From Symbioplanes lichenis (lineage in GTDB: Bacteria; Actinomycetota; Actinomycetes; Mycobacteriales; Micromonosporaceae): a stretch of 64,000 nt of DNA. Each line of letters opens with the position of its first letter. Position 1 is the stretch's first letter. The stretch covers positions 186,001 to 250,000 of the forward strand of contig NZ_JAUZQD010000014.1 of the NCBI RefSeq assembly GCF_030709675.1, in the 5' to 3' direction. Shown piece after piece: positions 43,819-51,560 of this stretch. The notes under the pieces were generated by a model. It worked only from the letters and a program-made list of their open reading frames with translations, was not told the origin of the DNA and searched no databases. A program made the position numbers and the translations under genes.

Positions 43819-44810
43819 GACGGCACCCCGGCCGGGCGGCGGGTTCCGGTCGCCGCGGAGTCGTACGTGACGATGTACGGCGGGCGGCCCTGGACCGAGG
43901 TGAAGACGCGGGCCACGTACTCGCCGAGCAGGCCCAGGCAGAGCAGCTGCAAGGCACCGAGGAAGACCAGCGCCACGAACATCGACGTCCAGCCGGGCAC
44001 CACGCTGCCCCAGAGGTAGGCCCCGAGCACGGCCGCGGCCATCGCGAGACACAGGGCGATGCCGGCGCAGCCGAGCCAGGTCGCGACCCGCAGCGGGGCG
44101 GCCGAGAAGCCGGTGACGCTGTCGAGGGCCAGCCGGATCATCTTGGCCAGCGGGTATTGGGAGCGGCCGGCCGCGCGCTTCTCCCGGGCGTACGGGACCT
44201 CGCCGCTGGGCAGACCCAGCCAGGGCACCAGCAGCCGGTAGACCGGCTCCGGTTCCGGCAGTGCGGTCAGGGCGTCGACCGCGGTGCGGCTGAGCAGGCG
44301 GAAGTCCCCGGCGTTGTGCGGCACCTCGGCGCCGACCACGCGGCGGATCAGCCGGTAGTAGATGCCTGCCGTCTCGCGCTTGAACAGGCTGTCGGTACTG
44401 CGGTCGGTCCGCACGCCGTACACGATGTCGAGGCGTTCGCTCTCGGCCAGCCGCAGCATGTCGGCGATGACCTCGGGCGGGTCCTGCAGGTCGACGTCGA
44501 TGCTGACCACGTGACGGCCGCGGGCGCGGTGCAGGCCGGCGGTGAGCGCGTTCTGGTGCCCGGCGTTGCGACGCAGCCGGACCACCCGCAGCTGCGGCCA
44601 GTCGAGACGCATCCGCGCCAGCACGGCCGGGGTGGCGTCCGCGCTGCCGTCGTCGACCGCCAGCACCTCGTACGACACGCCGAGGCCGTCGAGCACGGGC
44701 CGCAGCCGCCGGGCGAACAGCGGCAGCACGTCCTGCTCGTTGAAGACCGGCACGACTACCGACAGTCCCGGAACCGTGATCTCTGCATCCATGACGACCA
44801 TGGTGTCCAT
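43815..44810 (-). CDS. GT2 polyprenyl-phosphate glycosyltransferase (DPM1/GtrB-like)
   Basis: The 331-residue protein has a cytosolic GT2 domain (VVVPVFNEQDVLPLF, AVDDGSADATPAVL, acidic VVSIDVDLQDPPEVI, NAGDFRLLSRTAVDAL) and two C-terminal transmembrane segments (TWLGCAGIALCLAMAAAVLG, FVALVFLGALQLLCLGLLGE). This is the GtrB/ArnC architecture that transfers sugar from a nucleotide donor to polyprenyl phosphate. ATG 44810 or 44801 could be the start. It is coupled to the PIG-V-like membrane transferase, so the pair probably decorates a cell-surface glycan or protein. Confidence 0.9.
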   Translation of the reverse strand: MDTMVVMDAEITVPGLSVVVPVFNEQDVLPLFARRLRPVLDGLGVSYEVLAVDDGSADATPAVLARMRLDWPQLRVVRLRRNAGHQNALTAGLHRARGRHVVSIDVDLQDPPEVIADMLRLAESERLDIVYGVRTDRSTDSLFKRETAGIYYRLIRRVVGAEVPHNAGDFRLLSRTAVDALTALPEPEPVYRLLVPWLGLPSGEVPYAREKRAAGRSQYPLAKMIRLALDSVTGFSAAPLRVATWLGCAGIALCLAMAAAVLGAYLWGSVVPGWTSMFVALVFLGALQLLCLGLLGEYVARVFTSVQGRPPYIVTYDSAATGTRRPAGVPS

Positions 44811-45101
44811 GAGCGGATAAGGGCTGGATAAGGCGGGTCAGGCTGGTGCAAGTGCGGGGATTGACCCGCCGGGTCCGGCGGCTGCCGGCTCCGGAGAGTG
44901 ACCTCAGCCGCCGTCACCGCCGCGAGCCGAAGGGCAAGCGCGAGCCGGCGCTCTTCAAGGCCCCGAACCCCTTGCCGCCGCGACTCGGCATCGAGGGCCA
45001 GTACAAGAACCAGCTGATCAGGAGAGTCTTCGCGCAGTGCTCCGCGACCGTATCGTTCAGCGCATGAACCCGGATCATGTCTGGGAGTTGCAGCTGGGAG
45101 G
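44811..45101. other. Gene-free stretch upstream of the GT2 operon
   Basis: These 291 bases between the GT2 start and the DyP peroxidase fragment hold the promoter side of the glycosyltransferase operon. Short frames exist on both strands but have no recognisable domain or ribosome-binding site. The right part may be scrambled upstream coding sequence of the peroxidase, since a Trp/Gly-rich stretch precedes it, but I cannot align it. Confidence 0.4.
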
Positions 45102-45383
45102 GCCGGCGGGTCATACCAGGTGGTGCGGATCATCAGATTCGCCACGACCGTGTGGGACGCCGAGCCGATCGCCCGGCAGGAGGCGGTGTTCGGCCGGCGC
45201 CGCAGCGACGGCGCGGCGCTGGGGCAGACAGGTGAGGACGCCGCGTTCGACTACGGCGCCGACCCGACCGGGCAGGTGATCGCGATGGATGCGCACATCC
45301 GCCGGGCCAATCCGCGTACACCGGCGACCGGCCGCGGCCGGATCCTGCGCCGCGGCTACTCGTACCGCGGCGGCGCTGAGTTT
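45102..45383 (+). pseudogene. DyP-type haem peroxidase, C-terminal region fragment
   Basis: The frame reads GGSYQVVRIIRFATTVWDAE, then PIARQEAVFGRRRSDGAALG, then AMDAHIRRANPRTP (the proximal haem histidine and Asn-Pro-Arg block of DyP/deferrochelatase proteins), and GRILRRGYSYRGG. Both ends are missing. The N-terminal ferredoxin-like half and the distal GxxDG motif are absent on the left, and the right end stops where IS3 transposase sequence begins on the opposite strand. It is a dead fragment, probably broken by the insertion. Confidence 0.75.
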
Positions 45384-45407
45384 CCCCCCGTTTCGACGGA
45401 CCGGTGG

Positions 45408-45640
45408 TTACCTGCTTCCGGTCGGGGCAGGGGTGAGGTTATCTGGCTCGGTCTGGGCGTGCCAGGCGGTCTCGTATTCGCCGGGGCTGAGGTAGCCGAG
45501 TTCGCGTTGGATGCGGCGGGTGTCGTACCAGCCGTCGATGTATTCGAAGATCGCGTTCTCGGCCTCGTCGCGGGTCCGCCAGGACGTCCGGTAGACCAGT
45601 TCGATCTTCAAGGTCGACCAGACCAGGAGAAACACACAGG
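45408..45640 (-). mobile_element. IS3-family transposase remnant (C-terminus of OrfB)
   Basis: On the minus strand 77 codons read STLKIELVYRTSWRTRDEAE then NAIFEYIDGWYDTRRIQREL and GYLSPGEYETAWHAQ, ending at a stop at 45408. This is the C-terminal end of the IS3-type DDE integrase; the final catalytic Glu helix region lies just upstream and is incomplete. No complete terminal repeats or target duplication can be assigned. The left end abuts the DyP fragment, and the right end (about 45640) abuts unrelated sequence. Confidence 0.8.
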
Positions 45641-46008
45641 GTCCTGACGCGGCGCACGCCGCCGATCTGAACACCGCTCGCCACCTCGGCCAGCGCGTTG
45701 CCGTCGTGACCCGCATCTTCAACGCTGGAGCTTCCGCAGCACCCAACGAACCGATTGCGATCAACTCGTAACGGCACCACCGCTCGACCGGATATTGGAG
45801 GCATCCTCCGCCGCCCTGAAAGGGCCCGGCCCGGGCGGAAGCCGTACGCCGCGGTGACCGTCCCGCTACAGCGGCGCCTGGTCCTTCATCCGTCAGACGG
45901 TGTGCCACGGGGCTCTGACGGCCGTGATCGAGCCGATGGGCGGGATCGACGTGACGATCGACGACCTGGAGCGGGACTTCGGCGATCGTCTTGTCCGCCG
46001 CGGTGTTC
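45641..46008. other. Stretch of unassigned coding remnants
   Basis: There is no intact gene in these 368 bases. The plus strand at 45660-45770 reads HAADLNTARHLGQRVAVVTRIF up to a stop, which looks like the last helix of a flavodoxin-fold NAD(P)H reductase. At 45900-46030 GIDVTIDDLERDFGDRLVRRG has the look of a protein C-terminus I cannot place. Both are isolated ends without starts. They fit the fragmented character of 44.8-46.3 kb. Confidence 0.4.
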
Positions 46009-46314
46009 TCAGGGCCGTCGGGGAAGAGGTTGATTACGGGGGGAGCGGACCCCGTTTCGCGTCCTCCACGCGATGGCTTCGGCGCCGTCCATCACCAGCG
46101 CGGCATGCGCCTTGCCCGGCTCGAAGCAGGCCTTCTTCAGCGCCCGGTTGGCCTCCGCGCCCTGGCCGCGCTCGGGCCCGTCAGGGTGGAAGCAGATGCA
46201 CCGGCAGCCACCGAAGATGCCACTGTGCCACTGCACCAGCGCATCGAAGGCGGACCACGTCCGGATGCTCAGCGGCGCGATGGTGTACGACGACCCGGCT
46301 GCCATGCCGCTCAC
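46009..46314 (-). pseudogene. GNAT acetyltransferase, N-terminal fragment
   Basis: From GTG 46314 (or ATG 46305) the frame reads YTIAPLSIRTWSAFDALVQ, then GGCRCICFHPDGPERG, then EANRALKKACFEPGKAHAAL and VMDGAEAIAW. This is the N-terminal half of a known group of streptomycete GNAT proteins (WCxxFHP...G.EANR). After EAIAW the family continues toward the acetyl-CoA loop, but here about 20 unrelated residues precede the stop. The acetyl-CoA binding half is therefore missing. Confidence 0.65.
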
Positions 46315-46332
46315 TTCCTCGCTGAGATCGCC

Positions 46333-47250
46333 TCAGTGGTCGCGTTGGGCGAGGGGCTCACGATCGGCAGTGCTCGGGGTGCGGCGGAAACGACCCGCAG
46401 ACATGCCGAACTCACGCTTGAACGCATGGGCGAACGCGAACTCCGATGCGTAGCCGACCTCACCGGCGATGGCCGCGAGCGGTGCGTCGGTCCGGCGCAG
46501 CCGCCGGGCGGCGAGGGTGAGCCGCCACCACGCGACGTAGCGCAGCGGCGGCAGGCCCAGAGCGGCGGTGAAACGCCGGTTGAAGGTGCTGCGGGACAGG
46601 CCGGCCAGCGCGGCCATCCGCTGCACGGTCCACGCTTCGGCCGGCGCCTCGTGTACACGCTGGAGGACCTTCACCAGGCCGGGATCGCCCGCCGACGCCT
46701 CCAGCGAGTGCCGGTCGATCCATCGTCGCAGGATGCGTACCAGCAGCAGGTCGAGCACGGCGGCCCGGGTGGCCTGGTCGCCGGCCCGGTCGGGGGGACG
46801 ATCCCAGTCGACCAGGTCGGTCGCGCTGCGCCATGCGTCACCGTCGCCCGGCAGCAGCACGTGGTCGGGCATGGCGTCGAGCAGCGGCTGGACCGAGTGC
46901 CGGCGCAGCTCGTACGCCCCGCACAGCATCTCGACGGCCGGCCCGCCGCTCATGCCGTCGCCAAGGTCGGATCCGTCGGCGTGCTCGTCCGGCAGCGCCC
47001 GGAAGTCCGGGAACGGCCGGTCCCCCAGCGCGTGGACCGTTCCCCGCGGCAGGAAGAGTACATCACCGGTGGCGAGCAGCACGGGTGGCCCGGCGGCCGG
47101 CGAGAACCAGCACTCACCCGCGACAACCAGATGGAATCCCGCGCCGTGGTACGGCCCGAACCGATTGCCCCAGTACCCGGTGCGACGGGTCCGGCGGAAG
47201 AACGCATCCCCTTCCCGCAGCGTCATGATGACCTGACTCAGCACGTCCAC
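46333..47250 (-). CDS. AraC-family regulator with N-terminal cupin
   Basis: Starting at GTG 47250 (MDVLSQVIMTLREGDAFF) the protein has 305 residues. Residues about 15-180 are a cupin_6 ligand domain (GAGFHLVVAGECWFS, GDVLFLPRGTVHALG). Residues 200-300 are the double HTH (WTVQRMAALAGLSRSTFNRR and IAGEVGYASEFAFAHAFKREFG). It is divergent from the DUF1330 gene, its likely target. The frame could be extended upstream into the neighbour's promoter, but no better start exists there. Confidence 0.92.
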   Translation of the reverse strand: MDVLSQVIMTLREGDAFFRRTRRTGYWGNRFGPYHGAGFHLVVAGECWFSPAAGPPVLLATGDVLFLPRGTVHALGDRPFPDFRALPDEHADGSDLGDGMSGGPAVEMLCGAYELRRHSVQPLLDAMPDHVLLPGDGDAWRSATDLVDWDRPPDRAGDQATRAAVLDLLLVRILRRWIDRHSLEASAGDPGLVKVLQRVHEAPAEAWTVQRMAALAGLSRSTFNRRFTAALGLPPLRYVAWWRLTLAARRLRRTDAPLAAIAGEVGYASEFAFAHAFKREFGMSAGRFRRTPSTADREPLAQRDH

Positions 47251-47335
47251 CCGGCCACGATAGTGACCCGGGCGCGCATCAAGTCCGGCCAAGCGCGCAT
47301 GGCCCGGTGGATCTGCCCTCACTAGCGTCGATCCC

Positions 47336-47623
47336 ATGCCTGCATACGTCGTCATCGACCTGAAAGTCACCGACCCGCAACAGTTCGGCCAGTACGCGAA
47401 GGAGGCGGCCGAGGTCCTCGCCCAATTCGGCGGCCGGAACGTGCTGGTCGACCTGAAGCCCACCGTGCTCGAGGGCCCTTGGCAGCCGAACGGCCTGGTG
47501 ATCCAGGAATTCCCCGACGCCGCGACTGTCGACCGGTGGTACCGCTCCCCTGGGTACCAGCGCCTGACCGAACTGCGCCGACAGACCTCCGAGGCGACCA
47601 TGGTGGTCGGCGCCTCCGAGTAG
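47336..47623 (+). CDS. DUF1330 family protein
   Basis: The 95-residue protein is a single dimeric alpha/beta-barrel domain: PAYVVIDLKVTDPQQFGQYA, VLEGPWQPNGLVIQEFPDAAT and WYRSPGYQRLTELRR. These are the standard DUF1330 landmarks. The role is unknown, and it is often found beside AraC or TetR regulators. It starts 86 bases from the divergent AraC gene. The following 230 bases to 47853 hold no gene that I can support. Confidence 0.88.
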   Translation: MPAYVVIDLKVTDPQQFGQYAKEAAEVLAQFGGRNVLVDLKPTVLEGPWQPNGLVIQEFPDAATVDRWYRSPGYQRLTELRRQTSEATMVVGASE

Positions 47624-47853
47624 TGCGGGCGAGCCGACGCACTTGACCTTGCCGGCTACCGGGGTCACCGTCGCGTGACGAGCTGTGCGTCTCCTCCGAG
47701 ACCGGCAGATGCACCTTCACGCAGACCCTCGGTTACCGGCCCGGCGGCACGATCGAGAAGGTCAGTATCCCGGCCGTCGCGGGACGGGCGGCCGGGACGC
47801 TGCATCGTGAGCTAGCAGCACTACCTCGGCGACCAGACCGGCAACCCGTCGCC

Positions 47854-48252
47854 CTACGCCGCACCCCGCATGAGCCCGTCCGCCGTCGCCCTCCGATACA
47901 AGCACCGCAGCGCGGCGATCGCGTTCTCCTGCGTGCCCCGGCCACCCCGCGCGTTGCGACGCACCTGCATCGCCGCCACCAGATCCGCCAAGAAAGTGCG
48001 GATCTCCGACGGGCTCACCGAGCCGACCGGCCGTGACCCCCACCGCTCGGCCGCCCGGTGCAGGTAGGTCCCGTACGACTTGCGCGTCCCAGCCGTCAAC
48101 GACGCCATCACCCCCGGCACATAGTCATCGAACGTCGGCGCCGCTGACCTTCCCTGTACGTCTTCGAGCAGATCCAGCGGGGAGACGCCCATCCGCTCGA
48201 GCAACGGCCGGGCCGCGTCCAGCTCCGCCTGGCCGGCCTCACCCATCCCCAT
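47854..48252 (-). pseudogene. Tyrosine recombinase, N-terminal part only
   Basis: From ATG 48252 the 132 visible codons include the core-binding (SAM-like) domain of phage-type integrases: PTFDDYVPGVMASLTAGTRK, then YGTYLHRAAERWGSRPVGSV, then NARGGRGTQENAIAALRCLYRR and ATADGLM. The frame then closes after three residues, before any of the catalytic R-H-R-Y domain. Its start overlaps the stop of the AbrB-like gene, the usual order for this integrase type in actinomycetes, so this is a dead integration module from an older element. Confidence 0.75.
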
Positions 48253-48721
48253 CACCGGCCAGCGCCTGGGCGTGGATACGGCCGATCGCCTTGTCGAGCA
48301 CCACCGGTGGATGGACCACGAGCAGCCCACCTTTCGGATAGGCAGCCAGCAGGACACGACATCCGGCCGTCAGCTCACACCAGCGGCGTGCCGCCGCCGG
48401 TAGGTGAAGCGCCAGGTTCTGACGCACTTCGAAGATTCCCGTGTCGTCACTCTCGAGAACGACAAGCTTGCCGTGTACGTGCAACGAGAACCGGCTCGCA
48501 GCCTGCCAGCCGAGAGCAGTCACGATGGCCCGGTCGGTGATGCGGCCGCCGCAGTCCATCGTGCTCAGGCCGTACACGGCGTCGCCGGTCCGCTTCTCGG
48601 TCAGCGTGAGCAGCGGCAAAGGCCGGCGGGCCAGCGGTGTGGTCGGACGCCAGCGGGCGGCCTGCTCACGATCGGGCAGGGAGACAGCCGGGATGAGGTC
48701 CGGTGGGTTGTGGTCAGTCAT
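48239..48721 (-). CDS. AbrB/MazE/SpoVT-like DNA-binding protein
   Basis: The 160-residue protein carries two swapped-hairpin-like segments: VYGLSTMDCGGRITDRAIVTAL with the following WQAASRFSLHV, and IFEVRQNLALHLPAAARRW with CELTAGCRVLLAAY. Such double AbrB proteins are consistently encoded just upstream of XerC-like recombinases in actinomycetes. Here the recombinase is truncated, and the start overlap (14 bases) remains. Regulation of the recombinase is the likely original role. Confidence 0.8.
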   Translation of the reverse strand: MTDHNPPDLIPAVSLPDREQAARWRPTTPLARRPLPLLTLTEKRTGDAVYGLSTMDCGGRITDRAIVTALGWQAASRFSLHVHGKLVVLESDDTGIFEVRQNLALHLPAAARRWCELTAGCRVLLAAYPKGGLLVVHPPVVLDKAIGRIHAQALAGDGDG

Positions 48722-48863
48722 CGGGACCAGCCCCAGTATTGGGGAGTGACCGATTCTGATTGTGTCGGAGAAATAGTGATCGGGCGGTCAGAGGCACATG
48801 ACCACCCGTACGTCGAATAAGCAGTTGGTCATCCCGGGAATGCGGGAGCCCTGAAATGCATTC

Positions 48864-48912
48864 AACCCCCACGTTGATCGCTCACTCAGGGTAAGAAACC
48901 AGCGTGGGGGTT
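48864..48912. terminator. Strong hairpin, probably the displaced terminator of tRNA-Leu
   Basis: Arms at 48864-48876 and 48900-48912 pair over 12 of 13 bases (AACCCCCACGTTG with CAGCGTGGGGGTT), with a 23-base loop. It lies directly outside the proposed left attachment repeat at 48916. If the element between the repeats were absent, the hairpin would sit immediately downstream of the leftward tRNA-Leu gene, where a transcription terminator is expected. I read no protein gene in 48722-49023. Confidence 0.6.
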
Positions 48913-48915
48913 AAC

Positions 48916-48925
48916 GTGTCCGAGG
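48916..48925. other. Candidate left attachment site (attL)
   Basis: GTGTCCGAGG here exactly repeats, in the same orientation, the 10 bases at 60387-60396 that form the 3' end of tRNA-Leu and part of the integrase C-terminal codons. A short identity of this size is normal for serine-integrase attachment cores. The hairpin that probably belongs to the tRNA lies just outside. The match length alone is not decisive, since a chance match of 10 bases in this GC-rich region is possible at a few per cent. Confidence 0.55.
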
Positions 48926-48982
48926 CCCAACACGGCTGCTAAACACACGTCGGTAGCGTCCACACGAATTGTTTTACTCCGC

Positions 48983-49038
48983 GATGACCGGCCCTTCGCG
49001 CCAGAACCATAAGACCCCCCACGCTAGCGCCGGTCATC
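48983..49038. repeat. 10-bp inverted repeat at the 3' end of the cargo membrane-protein gene
   Basis: GATGACCGGC (48983-48992) and GCCGGTCATC (49029-49038) are perfect inverted copies separated by 36 bases. The right arm covers the last four codons of the leftward membrane-protein gene, so the structure could terminate the cargo transcript. It is close to the proposed left end of the element and could also be a recombination or regulatory structure. Confidence 0.55.
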
Positions 49039-49656
49039 AATGCGCGTCCTTGGGGATGGTCGAACTGCGGTGCTTTCAACATGCCTTGCGGTATCATTAA
49101 GCTGCACCTTACGTATGCGATACGCAGAAGAAACGATGATCACTGATATTGCGACAGCTGCCGCGCCGAGGGATAAGCCAGCATAATCGACGGCCGAAAA
49201 ACGGTGGCCAACCGCCGCAAACGCTAGAGCTAGAACCTCAGGTACGACAATAAGTATGTAGCCGGACGACAAAATCCTGCGAAGATGACTTTGTTTCAAG
49301 CCGAGTAAGGCTTCGGAATTGTCCCACTGAGGGGGGATTTCCGATCCTGAGCCGTTTTCTTTCAACCAGCGGTCGAGTTCCGCGCCAACGTACTTTCCTA
49401 AAGCGCCAATTATGATCGTATGGTGACAGTACAGCTGGCTGACGCCTAGCCCTAATAGGGGCACCGCGTATAGAACTTGGCTAATCTTTGAGCTGAGTGC
49501 AACGCTGAAAAGTGTTGCTGACGCCGCCATGAAGAGAAATTGAGTTGAATCTCGACCGCTGACGCGCTGCAGTAGCTCATTACGCGCAGACGTATAGAAT
49601 TGCCATGCCGCATCGATCGTTGGTGGCGGTTCAACAGGCAATCTTCTTAATTTCAT
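49024..49656 (-). CDS. Four-helix membrane protein, second gene of the DUF262 cargo operon
   Basis: The 210-residue protein has a cytosolic N-terminus of about 40 residues with a basic/helical stretch (AWQFYTSARNELLQRVSGRDS). A hydrophobic hairpin follows (FLFMAASATLFSVAL and VLYAVPLLGLGVSQLYCHHT), then a charged loop ALGKYVGAELDRWL, a second hairpin (GYILIVVPEVLALAFAAVGH and AGLSLGAAAVAISVIIVSSA), and a basic tail. I do not recognise a named family, though small four-helix proteins with such loops occur as membrane effectors in defence loci. It follows the DUF262 gene by 68 bases on the same strand, with similarly AT-rich codons. Confidence 0.7.
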   Translation of the reverse strand: MKLRRLPVEPPPTIDAAWQFYTSARNELLQRVSGRDSTQFLFMAASATLFSVALSSKISQVLYAVPLLGLGVSQLYCHHTIIIGALGKYVGAELDRWLKENGSGSEIPPQWDNSEALLGLKQSHLRRILSSGYILIVVPEVLALAFAAVGHRFSAVDYAGLSLGAAAVAISVIIVSSAYRIRKVQLNDTARHVESTAVRPSPRTRIDDRR

Positions 49657-49724
49657 TGCGCCTCGCTGACTGTAACCATCAAGCTATCTTGGATCAAATG
49701 CTGGTAAGCAAGTCGTCGACTACG

Positions 49725-51560
49725 TCATCGCGAGCGCTCTTGTTGTCGGAACCTTGAGAAAACGTTAATGTATTCCTCTTGCGGCACCTCCCGATTACTC
49801 GATCCAAGCCGCTCCCACAGTTTACCGTCGAAAAAAACGGGCTCAGTAACGGCTTCAACTTTAAGTAAGCCGATTTCCAATCCCTTGTAGGGTATCAGCC
49901 TGGCATCCCGCGTTAACTTGCGAGCGAAATGAGGTGTAATCTTCCTGTGGGAGCTTAACTTCTGCATTAGCCAGGTCCAATAGGAGTTTAAATCCTCTCC
50001 TCTTAGTGTCGCCTCCCTTCTTATGCCCACAACATGAAATCCGCGATGCTCAACGGGGGCAACGGCATCAATTTCAGCGATCTTCTGCGAGATCTCAACA
50101 TCGTTTGCAATGCCGAGCGCAACATAACCAGTATGACCATGTCCCATGTTCGCCATTGCCGTGAGCGTTTCAATTATCTTCGACAGCGCATTCTCATCGA
50201 AGACTCTGCGATGAGGCGCTAGTGTCAAAAGCCCTTGCTTGTGATCGAAAAGCTGTTGCTCCACGATTGCGTTCCCGAGAAGAATTTCTATGTGGCTAGT
50301 CCATCCGAATCGGGCGTAGTCCTGCTCGCCGCGACTTGACTCTTCCATTCCTGACGATATAACGCCCTTAAAGGCATTGACGGTTGTCCTTTTGGCATCT
50401 GCAGTCCACTCTCCGCCGCTGGTGATGACTGCGATATTCCCGATCCCTGCGAACTTATCTGCGAGGGCATGGGCGTCATGCATAGTCCGACGAACTGAGT
50501 CTTTGAACATCAATTCGAACATGGCAAGGAATAATCCATGGAAGTAGCGAGGCCCTCGACCCGTTAGAGAAATGCCGAGCAAGGGGCCGAAGCGCTTGCC
50601 CGAGGCGTCAATAACAGCGCGAATTGTATCGTAGACGGCCATGAAGTCGTCTTCCAGCTTTGTCGTACCGTATATATTTATGTGGCTCGCAATGCGTGTC
50701 GCCTCAATTGACTCGCTATCCGCAGAGTCAGCCGAGAAGCTGTAGTAGTTGTCGCGCGTTCGAGCGCCGGAAGTGACGAGTGGTTCTATCAGGCAATCGA
50801 TCAGAATGTCAAGGATCACTTGCTCGTCGGCTGATTCTCTGACATCGTCTCTACGAAGGATGCCCTGCTTAGTCCAAAAGATTTCATCAGCAGGAATTCC
50901 ATAAGGTAGGTTTTTGTTACTAATGCTGAGATGCGGCATAATCCTTAGAGGAACAATGTCGCCAGGCGAAGTATCAGTCCGAATACGTGATGCCAGTCGT
51001 CTGACGAGGTCGGCGAGCGGTGACACGGTGCCTGCTTGCCGCAGCTCTTGCTTGGAAAGACGGCGCCCTCCGGAATTGATTCTTCGAAAAACCTCATCGA
51101 TGGAGCTTTGCTCATCAGCCCGAAAGACAGATAGCGCAAGAGAGTAATTAGCGAAAGCTACCGACAGTCCCCTATCCAAAACCGGCTTCTTCTGCGTAAT
51201 TGTGCCGGCGTCTTTCAGCGCCTTGGTGTCCGCCAGAGTGTCTAGGTCAAAATGTGAACCTTGATGGTCGAACTCCTGTTCGATGAATGCAAAAATGGCG
51301 TTGAGTCGCTGCATTCCGTCGATAAGTTCTAAAGGCGCATCTGCCGCACCAGAGGTTTCCGCGACCAAGAAAAGCGGAAGGGGAAGGGCTAAGATGATAG
51401 AGTCGATTAAGCGCTGTTTCTCCTCAACGCTCCATACTAGCTTTCTTTGATATCGCCTGTTAACGCGAAATCTGTCGCTTCTGAACGAAGAGTACGCCTG
51501 CTGCACCGATTCACTTCGAACTGTCAGTGCAACGTTGATCGGTGTAGTCAGCCTGATCAC
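49725..51560 (-). CDS. DUF262 (GmrS/ParB-like) protein fused to a Schlafen AlbA_2-like domain
   Basis: The 611-residue cytosolic protein has an N-terminal DUF262 domain (residues about 18-210): RRYQRKLVWSVEEKQRLIDS, the nucleotide-site motif IDGMQRLNAIFAF at 80-92 (DGQQR-like) and VFRRINSGGRRLSKQELRQ at 157-175. In GmrSD/SspE proteins this domain senses modified DNA or nucleotides and drives an HNH (DUF1524) nuclease. Here no HNH is present. Residues about 425-560 instead resemble AlbA_2 (VEQQLFDHKQGLLTL, IIETLTAMANMGHGHTGYV, ALGIAND). It is the first gene of the cargo pair. Codons are far more AT-rich than those of its neighbours, which indicates recent acquisition. Confidence 0.8.
   Translation of the reverse strand: MIRLTTPINVALTVRSESVQQAYSSFRSDRFRVNRRYQRKLVWSVEEKQRLIDSIILALPLPLFLVAETSGAADAPLELIDGMQRLNAIFAFIEQEFDHQGSHFDLDTLADTKALKDAGTITQKKPVLDRGLSVAFANYSLALSVFRADEQSSIDEVFRRINSGGRRLSKQELRQAGTVSPLADLVRRLASRIRTDTSPGDIVPLRIMPHLSISNKNLPYGIPADEIFWTKQGILRRDDVRESADEQVILDILIDCLIEPLVTSGARTRDNYYSFSADSADSESIEATRIASHINIYGTTKLEDDFMAVYDTIRAVIDASGKRFGPLLGISLTGRGPRYFHGLFLAMFELMFKDSVRRTMHDAHALADKFAGIGNIAVITSGGEWTADAKRTTVNAFKGVISSGMEESSRGEQDYARFGWTSHIEILLGNAIVEQQLFDHKQGLLTLAPHRRVFDENALSKIIETLTAMANMGHGHTGYVALGIANDVEISQKIAEIDAVAPVEHRGFHVVGIRREATLRGEDLNSYWTWLMQKLSSHRKITPHFARKLTRDARLIPYKGLEIGLLKVEAVTEPVFFDGKLWERLGSSNREVPQEEYINVFSRFRQQERSR

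Noticed and set aside
45120..45647. A complete DyP peroxidase gene
   Set aside because: The translation leaves the peroxidase family after the YSYRGG block and becomes antisense to IS3 transposase. The N-terminal half is also absent.
48864..48876. AACCCCCACGT (11-bp identity with the tRNA T-arm at 60406-60416) as attL
   Set aside because: This would leave the matching half of the hairpin inside the element. The arm is better explained as part of a symmetric terminator hairpin. I cannot exclude it without an empty site.
49013..49026. CCCCCCACGCTAG as an alternative attachment site copy of the tRNA T-arm
   Set aside because: It matches the tRNA T-arm only in its C run and ACG. The GTGTCCGAGG repeat is longer, is at the tRNA end and has the right orientation.
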